A stretch of 13,077 bases of DNA from positions 1-13,077 of the forward strand of contig DATLFC010000250.1 of the NCBI GenBank assembly GCA_035525015.1. The letters are read 5' to 3'. This document shows positions 1 through 6,267 of this stretch, one piece after another. The position numbers and the translations under genes are program-made. The notes under the pieces were generated by a model that made no database searches, was not told the DNA's origin, and worked only from the letters and a program-made list of their open reading frames with translations. This DNA is from DATLEX01 sp035525015. GTDB taxonomy: Bacteria; Acidobacteriota; Thermoanaerobaculia; Gp7-AA8. Numbering within the stretch: position 1 is the first letter of the stretch; each line of letters starts with the position of its first letter.

Positions 1-2531
1 CGCGGCACGGAGGCGGCCCGGCTCCAGACGCGGCCGGTCTCGAAATTGAGGATGGCGCTGGCGGCCAGGCTGCCGAAGGAACGGAGGTCGAAACGATAGG
101 TGGAGAAGAGATTGGCACGATGCTCGACGTGCGGATTCAGATAGCCGTAGGGGGCGGCGAGCTCGATCGGGAACTCGCGCTCGCGGTTGCCGTGAGGCGA
201 GCCGACGGCTGGCTGGTTCAGGGCCTCGCCTTCGTAATTGCCCCTGGTCTCCGACCAGGTCCAGTTGCCGCCGAGGATCATCCGACCCGTGGGGCGGTAG
301 TCGAGCTGAAGCGTCACCGCGTCGTAGTCGCGCGTGGCGCGTGGATCGTTCGCCCATACGGTGGTATCGGTCTGCCGGTCACCGGGCAGGGCGGCGTAGT
401 CGCCGGCACCCTCGCACAGCCCGAAGTCGGTGCAGGCCAGGCCGACGAAGGAAGTGATGAGATTGTCGTACTGGCGATTCGTGTAGGTGAGCGCTGCGAA
501 ACCGGTGCTGCCCGGGAGAGCGGTACGCACCGAGAGGTTGTACTCGTTCGTGTAGGGCGAATCGGTGTCGCTTCCCACCCAGGTGGTGGGGAATGACGGA
601 TCGCCGACCAGACCGGACAGCGTCCAGAGCTCGTCGTTGCGCAACGCGGTCTGGATCTGGTCGCGGGTGGCGCCGATCAGCGCGGGACCGGCGTAGGTGT
701 AGACCTCGCGGGGCGCCGAGCTGACGCCGGTCGCTCCCTGGGCCCAGTTGTCGTTGAAACGGCCCACATACTTGCCCCAGGTGCCGAGGAGCTGGACGGT
801 AGGTGTGACGTTGAAGGTGACGCCGAGGCGCGGCGAGATGTCGTCGAAGTCGAGATCGAAGGCCTGCACTCCGGTCGTCGTGCCGCGATACATGTCATAA
901 CGGACTCCGAGATCGAAACGGAATCTGTTCCAGTCGATCGTGTCCTGCAGATAGAGGGCGGTGTTCGCGATCTCGTTGACCGCGCGCAGGTCGGTGGCCA
1001 CCCATCTTTGCGCTTCACCCGGCAGCAGGTCGAAGATCACTTCGCCGGAGCCCATGCGGGGGTTGAAGTTCTGCGTGAAGGCCACGAGGTTGTAGCCGGT
1101 GGCGGACTGGCGGTTGTCGCCGGCGGTCATCGATTCGACGTACTGGATGCCGCCCTGCAGCATGTGCTGCATGGCCCCGCCGGTGTCGAGTGAGTGGCTG
1201 AGATTGACCGAGGCGGTGCGGTTGTCGCGGATCGATGGGTCGGTCGCGTCCCACCAGTGATTGTTGTAGACCCAGTTGCCGGGCGTGGTCCAGAGAAATG
1301 GATCGCCGGCGGTCGGGCTTCCGCCGGAGATGATCTCGGCGTTCTTGTCCGTGGCCATGGCATCGAGGAAGGTGCTCGTCCCGAGGATGCCCTGATACGT
1401 GATGCTGGTCATGGAGCGGGGATCGCCGCGCTGTCCGTTCGTGGCCAGCAGATCTCCCGCAGGGAGCCCGGCGCGGTTGCTGATCGCGGCGTCGTACTCC
1501 AGATAGGAGACGTCGACGTTGTGGCTCGACGTCAGCGCGCCGCGGAGCTTGAACTGCCAGCGGTCCTCGGCCGTGGTCGTGGAGAACGATTCGCTCGTGG
1601 TGTTGGTGGTGAAGTTGTTGGTGGTCGACGGAATGGTCCGGTACCCGCCGAAGAACCAGAGCCGGTCGCGCAGGATGTAGCCGCCCAGCGTGGCCTGATA
1701 GACCTCGTTCAGCGTCTCGGCCTGCGTTTCTCCGAAGGGCGTCTGCGAGTTCCAGCTTTCCTGGTCGAGCTCCGCCCGCAGCGTTCCGGCGAATTCGTTG
1801 CCGCCCGACTTGGTGATGGCGTTGATCACCCCTCCCTGGAAGCGGCCATAGCGCGCGCTGATGCCGGTCGAGAGCACCTGCACTTCCTGGATCGAATCCT
1901 CGAGGTACACCGTGGTGCCGGCTCCGAAGTACGGATCGGAGATCTCCGCGCCGTCGAGCAGCACCACCGTGTCGAAGGCCGGAGCGCCGGCGATCGCCAC
2001 CTGCGGCGCGGTCGTGGTTCGCGGATCGGAGTTCGGTCCGTAGCTCGTATTCGGCGCCATCAAGGCGATGCTGTTGATGTTCCGGTTCTGGACGGGCAGC
2101 TCCTCCACTTCCGTCGTGTATTCGAACGTCTGCCGTGTCTCGGTGGTCTCGAGCGGCGACACGCGCCCCGTCACCACGATCTCCTCGGCCAGATCGGAGC
2201 CGGGATAGAGCGTCATGCCGAGCGGCATCGTCTCGCCGACCAGCAGTCGAAACCGGACCACACCCGTCTGATACCCCGGCGCGGCGATGACGGCCGTGTA
2301 TTCGCCGGGGGGAAGCAGCCTCGCCGTGAACTGCCCGGTACTGTTGGTGCGGGTCGTCCGCTCGCCCTGGATCGCGGGGCCGGAGAGCGTCACCTCCGCG
2401 TTCGGGATCGGGCTCCCCTGATCACTGACGATCGTGCCGGTGACCGACCCCGTCGTCTGAGCCTGACCGAATAGAGTCCATGGAAAAAGCGCGATGAGCG
2501 CCACCAGTGGAAAACAACGCCAATTCTTCAT
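1..2531 (-). CDS. TonB-dependent outer-membrane receptor with N-terminal carboxypeptidase-regulatory-like domain (C-terminus off the window)
   Basis: The reading frame is open from an ATG at 2531 to the window edge (843 codons), so the end of the barrel is missing. The protein starts with a lysine, then a hydrophobic stretch ending in FGQAQT, a typical Sec signal peptide. Residues about 27-110 (GSVTGTIVSDQGSPIPNAEV onward, with NSTGQFTARLLPPGEY) look like a CarboxypepD_reg beta-sandwich. Residues about 115-245 form a plug domain, with VVLLDGAEISDPYFG and ARYGRFQGGVINAITKSGG. The rest is aromatic- and Asn/Thr-rich beta-barrel sequence. Family members take up large substrates (siderophores, glycans, peptides) across the outer membrane using TonB energy. 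The substrate cannot be read from the sequence, and no TonB/ExbBD or binding lipoprotein gene is nearby. The start is supported by AAAGGAG five bases upstream. Acidobacterial homologues often exceed 1000 aa, so the missing part is probably substantial (inference). Confidence 0.93.
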   Translation of the reverse strand, partial: MKNWRCFPLVALIALFPWTLFGQAQTTGSVTGTIVSDQGSPIPNAEVTLSGPAIQGERTTRTNSTGQFTARLLPPGEYTAVIAAPGYQTGVVRFRLLVGETMPLGMTLYPGSDLAEEIVVTGRVSPLETTETRQTFEYTTEVEELPVQNRNINSIALMAPNTSYGPNSDPRTTTAPQVAIAGAPAFDTVVLLDGAEISDPYFGAGTTVYLEDSIQEVQVLSTGISARYGRFQGGVINAITKSGGNEFAGTLRAELDQESWNSQTPFGETQAETLNEVYQATLGGYILRDRLWFFGGYRTIPSTTNNFTTNTTSESFSTTTAEDRWQFKLRGALTSSHNVDVSYLEYDAAISNRAGLPAGDLLATNGQRGDPRSMTSITYQGILGTSTFLDAMATDKNAEIISGGSPTAGDPFLWTTPGNWVYNNHWWDATDPSIRDNRTASVNLSHSLDTGGAMQHMLQGGIQYVESMTAGDNRQSATGYNLVAFTQNFNPRMGSGEVIFDLLPGEAQRWVATDLRAVNEIANTALYLQDTIDWNRFRFDLGVRYDMYRGTTTGVQAFDLDFDDISPRLGVTFNVTPTVQLLGTWGKYVGRFNDNWAQGATGVSSAPREVYTYAGPALIGATRDQIQTALRNDELWTLSGLVGDPSFPTTWVGSDTDSPYTNEYNLSVRTALPGSTGFAALTYTNRQYDNLITSFVGLACTDFGLCEGAGDYAALPGDRQTDTTVWANDPRATRDYDAVTLQLDYRPTGRMILGGNWTWSETRGNYEGEALNQPAVGSPHGNREREFPIELAAPYGYLNPHVEHRANLFSTYRFDLRSFGSLAASAILNFETGRVWSRAASVP

Positions 2532-2536
2532 GCCTG

Positions 2537-2543
2537 CTCCTTT
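2537..2543 (-). promoter_or_regulatory. Ribosome binding site of the TonB-dependent receptor
   Basis: AAAGGAG on the minus strand, separated by five bases from the ATG at 2531. It fixes the start directly before the signal peptide. Confidence 0.8.
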
Positions 2544-2729
2544 CGTCCGAGTTGTTACATACCGTCGAGAGTCGCGACGCTGCGGTCGCGGATATGACGA
2601 CGATCAAGTGCACGCCGTGCCCCATCACCGGGACGCAGAGGAAGCGTCATGGAATCTGCAAGTTGGGTTCGTGCGGGTTACAGGCGCGATTCAACGGGCC
2701 GTGCAGGAGTTCCAATGCAACGAACGCCG

Positions 2730-2746
2730 GTCACGTTGTGACAACG
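2730..2746. promoter_or_regulatory. Nested palindromes, possible operator, between the carboxyltransferase and receptor genes
   Basis: Two perfect inverted repeats overlap here: GTCAC-GTT-GTGAC (2730-2742) and CGTTGT-G-ACAACG (2734-2746). They lie 26 bases past the carboxyltransferase stop and about 200 bases upstream of the receptor start. There is no T-run next to them, so an intrinsic terminator is unlikely. An operator for a dimeric repressor is possible but unproven. Nothing else convincing is visible in the 240-bp gap (2532-2771) apart from the receptor's ribosome binding site. Confidence 0.3.
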
Positions 2747-2771
2747 CGGCGGTAACACGTGATGCGGATCG

Positions 2772-4298
2772 CTAGAGCGGGATGTTGCCGTGCTTGCGGG
2801 GGGGATTGTGGTCGCGCTTGTTGCGGAGCATGGCGAAGGTGGTGATCAGCTTGCGGCGCGTGAACCGTGGCTCGATGATCTCGTCGACATAGCCGCGCTC
2901 GGCGGCGATGTAGGGGTTGGCGAACTTTTCCTGGTACTCGGCGATTTTCGCGTCGCGGTCGCCGGCGCCCTTGTAGAGAATGTTCACCGCTCCCTCCGCT
3001 CCCATCACGGCGATCTCGGCCGTCGGGTAAGCGAAGTTCATGTCGGCGCGGATGTGCTTCGAGTTCATCACGCAGTACGCACCGCCGTACGCCTTCCGGG
3101 TGATGACCGTGACCTTCGCCACCGTCGCTTCGGCCAGCGCGTAGAGCAGCTTCGCGCCATGGATGATGATTCCGCCGTACTCCTGATCCGTACCGGGAAG
3201 GAAGCCCGGCACATCCTCGAAGACCAGAAGCGGAATGTTGAAGGAGTCGCAGAAGCGGACGAATCGTGCGCCCTTGCGCGAGGCGTTGATGTCGAGCACT
3301 CCCGCCAGATAGGCCGGCTGATTCGCCACCACCCCGATCGGATGGCCGTTGAGCCGGATGAACCCGACCACGAGATTGCGCGCGTACTGCTGGTGCACCT
3401 CGAAGAAATGTCCCTCGTCGGCGATCGTCTTGATCAGGTCGCGCATCTCGTACGGCTGGTTGGAGCTCTCCGGGATGAAGCGGTCGAGATCGGCGTCGAC
3501 GCGGTTCGCGTCGTCACTCGTGGCCAGGCGCGGCGGGTCCTCCAGGTTGTTCGAAGGGAGAAAGCCGAGCAGCTCGCGGATCGTCGCCAGGCAGTCCTCA
3601 TCCGAATCGGCCGCGAAATGGGCGACGCCCGAGATCTGGCTGTGCGTCTCCGCGCCGCCGAGCTTCTCCTTCGTCACCTCTTCGTGCGTGACGGTCTTGA
3701 TCACGTCCGGACCGGTGACGAACATGTAGCTCGTCTTCTTCACCATCAGGATGAAGTCGGTGATGGCGGGGGAGTAAACGGCACCGCCGGCGCACGGCCC
3801 CATGATCGCGGAGATCTGCGGCACGACGCCCGAGGCGAGTGTGTTTCGAAGGAAGATGTCGGCGTACCCGCCGAGCGAGACGACCCCTTCCTGGATGCGG
3901 GCGCCGCCGGAGTCGTTCAGCCCGACCACGGGCGCGCCGTTCTTCATGGCCAGATCCATGATCTTGACGATCTTCGCCGCGTAGGTCTCGCTGAGCGATC
4001 CGCCGAAAACCGTGAAGTCCTGCGCGAACGCATAGACGAGCCGCCCCCGCACCGTGCCGTACCCGGTCACCACCCCGTCGCCCGCGATGCGCTGCTTGTC
4101 CATCCCGAAGTCGGTGGAGCGATGGACGACCAGCTGGTCGAGCTCCTGAAAGGATCCTGGATCGAAGAGGATCGCGATCCGCTCGCGCGCGGTGAGCTTC
4201 CCCTCGCCATGCTGGCGGTCGATCCGCTGCTGCCCCCCTCCGAGCTCACTCTCCCGCCGGCGCCGTTCGAGCTCCTCGAGCTTCGCTTCCAGGCTCAT
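2772..4298 (-). CDS. pccB: Acyl-CoA carboxylase carboxyltransferase (beta) subunit, propionyl-CoA carboxylase PccB type
   Basis: A 508-aa cytoplasmic protein of normal family length. It transfers a carboxyl group from carboxybiotin to an acyl-CoA, typically propionyl-CoA to methylmalonyl-CoA. The N-terminus carries the family's LEELERRR helix and HGEGKLTARERIAILFD. The first crotonase-like half has FAQDFTVFGGSLSE, DSGGARIQEGV and MGPCAGGAVYSPAITDF, the Gly-rich oxyanion elements. The second half has VVANQPAYLAGVLD, VFEDVPGFLPGTDQE, ITRKAYGGAYCVMNSKH and AYPTAEIAVMGAEGAVNILY. The gene ends a five-gene minus-strand run. Its ATG overlaps the stop of the upstream 59-aa gene (ATGA), which fixes the start and suggests translational coupling; no clear Shine-Dalgarno precedes it. 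No biotin carboxylase or biotin carrier gene is present, so alpha subunits must be encoded elsewhere. Family is certain; substrate (propionyl, acetyl, methylcrotonyl) is inferred. Confidence 0.95.
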   Translation of the reverse strand: MSLEAKLEELERRRRESELGGGQQRIDRQHGEGKLTARERIAILFDPGSFQELDQLVVHRSTDFGMDKQRIAGDGVVTGYGTVRGRLVYAFAQDFTVFGGSLSETYAAKIVKIMDLAMKNGAPVVGLNDSGGARIQEGVVSLGGYADIFLRNTLASGVVPQISAIMGPCAGGAVYSPAITDFILMVKKTSYMFVTGPDVIKTVTHEEVTKEKLGGAETHSQISGVAHFAADSDEDCLATIRELLGFLPSNNLEDPPRLATSDDANRVDADLDRFIPESSNQPYEMRDLIKTIADEGHFFEVHQQYARNLVVGFIRLNGHPIGVVANQPAYLAGVLDINASRKGARFVRFCDSFNIPLLVFEDVPGFLPGTDQEYGGIIIHGAKLLYALAEATVAKVTVITRKAYGGAYCVMNSKHIRADMNFAYPTAEIAVMGAEGAVNILYKGAGDRDAKIAEYQEKFANPYIAAERGYVDEIIEPRFTRRKLITTFAMLRNKRDHNPPRKHGNIPL

Positions 4299-4474
4299 TC
4301 GCGGTCAGCCTGCTGCGCGTCTTCCAGATCGAAGCGGCGGAAGTTGTCTTCGAGCGTCTGCTCGACCACGTGGATGCCGGCCACGGCATCGTGGAACTCG
4401 ACCAGGCCGCGATCCTCGAGCCGGTTCACGATGGCCCGCGCCAGAAACTCGATCTGCCTCGGATTCACGCTCAT
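4295..4474 (-). CDS. Small 59-aa protein coupled to the carboxyltransferase gene
   Basis: A short frame, MSVNPRQIEFLARAIV to the end EDAQQADRE. It starts 12 bases after the stop of the TldE/PmbA-like gene and ends in an ATGA overlap with pccB. The composition is acidic and helical: an N-terminal segment (IEFLARAIVNRLEDRGLVEF) and a second amphipathic segment (VVEQTLEDNFRRFD). There is no Cys, membrane span or signal peptide. The N-terminal half vaguely recalls small DUF507-type proteins, but this is from memory and weak. Actinobacterial acyl-CoA carboxylases have a small epsilon subunit encoded beside the carboxyltransferase. This protein has the right size and place for such a role, but I see no sequence likeness. 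No Shine-Dalgarno is visible, so it may depend on coupling. That it is a real gene is likely from spacing and overlap; function is unknown. Confidence 0.7.
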   Translation of the reverse strand: MSVNPRQIEFLARAIVNRLEDRGLVEFHDAVAGIHVVEQTLEDNFRRFDLEDAQQADRE

Positions 4475-4486
4475 GGAGCGGGCAGT

Positions 4487-5314
4487 TTATGCCACCTCTG
4501 CTTCGCCCGCCCAGACGCCCGTCTCCACCGGGAACCACGCCACCGCGGTGGAGATGGCGTCGATGCGGGCCAGCCGCAACGTCGCCGGAAAGACCGCCGT
4601 GCCGTCGACGCAGAGGAGACGCATCTCGAGACCGCGGGGAGGAGCGAGAAGGGCCACGCCCTGCGGCAGCGACGCGTCGACTGCCGTCACGCTGCACCGC
4701 ACGGTCATGTTGAGCGGGGCTCGATGCGGCCGCACCCGGTAGCTGGGCCGGTACCAGTTGGGCCACGGCGGGGCGGAGGCATGCTCGATGGGCAGGCCCT
4801 TGCCGTCCAGACCTCCGGCAGCCTGCTCGATCGTGACGTTCGGCGGCGCGACGCCGGCCACCATGGGGGTGATCGCCGCCATGACGCGAGGGGCGAGCCG
4901 GATGCGCGGAGGCGCGTCGCGCTCCTTGCCGATGCGGCCGAACAGACCGGCCAGACGCTCGATCTCCCGAACGTCGAAGCTTCCCTCGTCCAGCAGAACC
5001 CGATGCCTGCCGTTGACGAGCGACAGATGAACGCGGCGGCTGGTTTCGCGCCACGTCCGCTCTCCGAGCTCGTGATCCGCGAGCCCGTCCGTTGCGACCA
5101 GTCGCTCGATCGTGACGGATACGGACGATCGGACGTTCCGTACCACCTCGCGAAGCGCTGCGTCGTCGATCTCCGGCAGTCGATCCGCATCGCGCCAGGG
5201 CTCACAGCGAAAGAGCCCGTCCTCCTCCACCGCCTGGCCTGCTTCCGAAACATGAATGAACGTGCCGTGGTCGTATCGGACGACGCTGCCGCGCTTGCGA
5301 TAGACCTCCCGCAT
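4487..5314 (-). CDS. Putative TldE/PmbA-like partner protein (divergent)
   Basis: A 275-aa protein with no signal peptide or membrane span. Its ATG shares one base with the stop of the TldD-like gene (TGATG), so the two are probably translationally coupled. In E. coli, TldD works with the related TldE/PmbA, which lacks the metal-binding motif; this protein also lacks HExxxH. Faint resemblance to TldE is seen in PPRIRLAPRVMAAITPMVAG (about residues 136-155; family members have a similar helix before the second domain) and in the C-terminal LRLARIDAISTAVAW, which recalls the family's terminal NLxDxxxxIxAVGND region. The N-terminal part (VSVTIERLVATDGL, TSRRVHLSLVNGRHRVLLDE) could be the beta-rich first domain. 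It is much shorter than TldE (about 450 aa). Without the neighbour I would call it hypothetical; context carries most of the assignment. Confidence 0.5.
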   Translation of the reverse strand: MREVYRKRGSVVRYDHGTFIHVSEAGQAVEEDGLFRCEPWRDADRLPEIDDAALREVVRNVRSSVSVTIERLVATDGLADHELGERTWRETSRRVHLSLVNGRHRVLLDEGSFDVREIERLAGLFGRIGKERDAPPRIRLAPRVMAAITPMVAGVAPPNVTIEQAAGGLDGKGLPIEHASAPPWPNWYRPSYRVRPHRAPLNMTVRCSVTAVDASLPQGVALLAPPRGLEMRLLCVDGTAVFPATLRLARIDAISTAVAWFPVETGVWAGEAEVA

Positions 5315-6267
5315 CAGAATCGCGTCAGGAGCAGCGGCGCGTGTGATCCGACCGCGATCTCCTGTCCTTCGGTGGAGCAGATGACGCCGGGATAGCGTTG
5401 CGGCTCGCCGCCCGCCCCTCGAACGGCCCGGGCGATGGAGGGGCGGCTCTCGGTGATGGTGAAGGGCGCCAGCCGCTGCGACCTCTCTCCCTCGATGAGA
5501 TCGGAGGCGACGACACGGATGGTGACGGCATCGGTCAGAGGATCATAGGCTCCGCCGCCGACGAGCAGCACGTCGATGCGATGGGAGGGGAGATCGAAGG
5601 GAGCGCCGCTCTGCCGGACGACGACGTTCGAGAGCCGCGTCAACGGAACGTCGCGGAATGACGCGCGGCGTTTCGCCGAGGGCTCGCCGCCGCCCAGCAG
5701 ATCGACCGCGCGCGCCGGCCGGCCCGTGTCGTCGGTATCGAAGGGAGGCTCGTCCGTGACAGTCAGCCAGCCGGGCCACTCGACGCGCTCCTTGCGATGC
5801 TCGGCCGGATGCCCCGCCGCTTCGTGCAGCAGCACCGCGCCACTGCCGTGGCGCCATACGATGGGAAGGTTACGGTGGTCGTCGATCGACAGCGCCGGCC
5901 GCTCGGCAGCGATGCTTCGAATCCATTCGAGATCCGCCTCCAGATGCCCGGGCGATGTGACCACGGACAGCTCCATCGCCGAAACAACCACGACCGCCTC
6001 GGTGATGATCGAATCACCGGCCCGTCTCGCGCTGACGACGATTCGCAAGCCCTCTCCCCGCCGCAGCGGGGTGAGGGTGGCCCTGAGCGTAGCGAAGGGC
6101 CGGGTGAGGGAAATTGCGCCGTCGACCGCGCGCAACAACTCCGAATCCAGCGCATCCGTCGCCGCGATCGCCCCGTCGCGCGCGATCGCTTCCCCATACG
6201 ACAGGCGCTCTTCGCGCAGCCCGCCCGATTCCCACAACTCGTCACGGGTGACGATGGCGAACCGCAT
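5314..6267 (-). CDS. TldD-like zinc metalloprotease, compact form
   Basis: A 317-aa protein, well below the roughly 480 aa of TldD. HEAAGH (residues 148-153) matches the HExxxH metal site of TldD (HEAVGH). Downstream, RRASFRDVPLTRLSNVVV (about 200-217) matches the family's RRxSYxxxPxPRMTN segment. VGGGAYDPLTDAVTIRV (about 236-252) matches its GGxxDPxxG strand, and PGVICSTEGQEIAVG (about 293-307) matches the C-terminal PGVGxCGKxGQ segment. Cys297 sits where TldD has its conserved Cys, so the putative metal ligands are present. TldD/TldE complexes cleave unfolded or modified peptides in the cytoplasm; this protein's substrate is unknown. The ATG at 6267 shares one base with the kinase stop (TGATG). 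A TTG at 6270 would add one residue and is less likely. Residues about 53-73 are encoded by a REP-like palindrome. Most of the canonical N-terminal domain is missing. Confidence 0.82.
   Translation of the reverse strand: MRFAIVTRDELWESGGLREERLSYGEAIARDGAIAATDALDSELLRAVDGAISLTRPFATLRATLTPLRRGEGLRIVVSARRAGDSIITEAVVVVSAMELSVVTSPGHLEADLEWIRSIAAERPALSIDDHRNLPIVWRHGSGAVLLHEAAGHPAEHRKERVEWPGWLTVTDEPPFDTDDTGRPARAVDLLGGGEPSAKRRASFRDVPLTRLSNVVVRQSGAPFDLPSHRIDVLLVGGGAYDPLTDAVTIRVVASDLIEGERSQRLAPFTITESRPSIARAVRGAGGEPQRYPGVICSTEGQEIAVGSHAPLLLTRF
6050..6110. repeat. REP-like palindromic element inside the tldD-like gene (copy A)
   Basis: Two hairpins follow each other. CCCTCTCCCCGC (6050-6061) pairs with GCGGGGTGAGGG (6066-6077), a 12-bp stem with one mismatch. 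GGCCCT (6079-6084) pairs with AGGGCC (6096-6101), and CGGGTGAGGG follows. The order and sequence match copies B and C near 12.6 kb, with a longer second loop. It lies wholly within coding sequence and adds about 21 residues, including TRPFATLRATLTPLRRGEG, unlike the surrounding protein. No stop or frameshift results. Confidence 0.85.

Noticed and set aside
1194..2474. 426-codon open frame on the plus strand
   Set aside because: It lies antisense to the TonB-dependent receptor, whose signal peptide, plug and barrel are clear.
2600..2630. Sigma-54-like GG-N10-GC on the minus strand before the receptor gene
   Set aside because: The flanking bases match the -24/-12 consensus poorly, and such spacing occurs often by chance in GC-rich DNA.
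4295..4474. Actinobacterial AccE/PccE epsilon subunit
   Set aside because: Only size and position agree; the sequence shows no likeness, so no homology is claimed.
2790..4742. 650-codon open frame on the plus strand opposite pccB
   Set aside because: It is antisense to a clear PccB gene, has Arg/His/Asp-rich composition without domains, and is explained by GC-rich codon bias.
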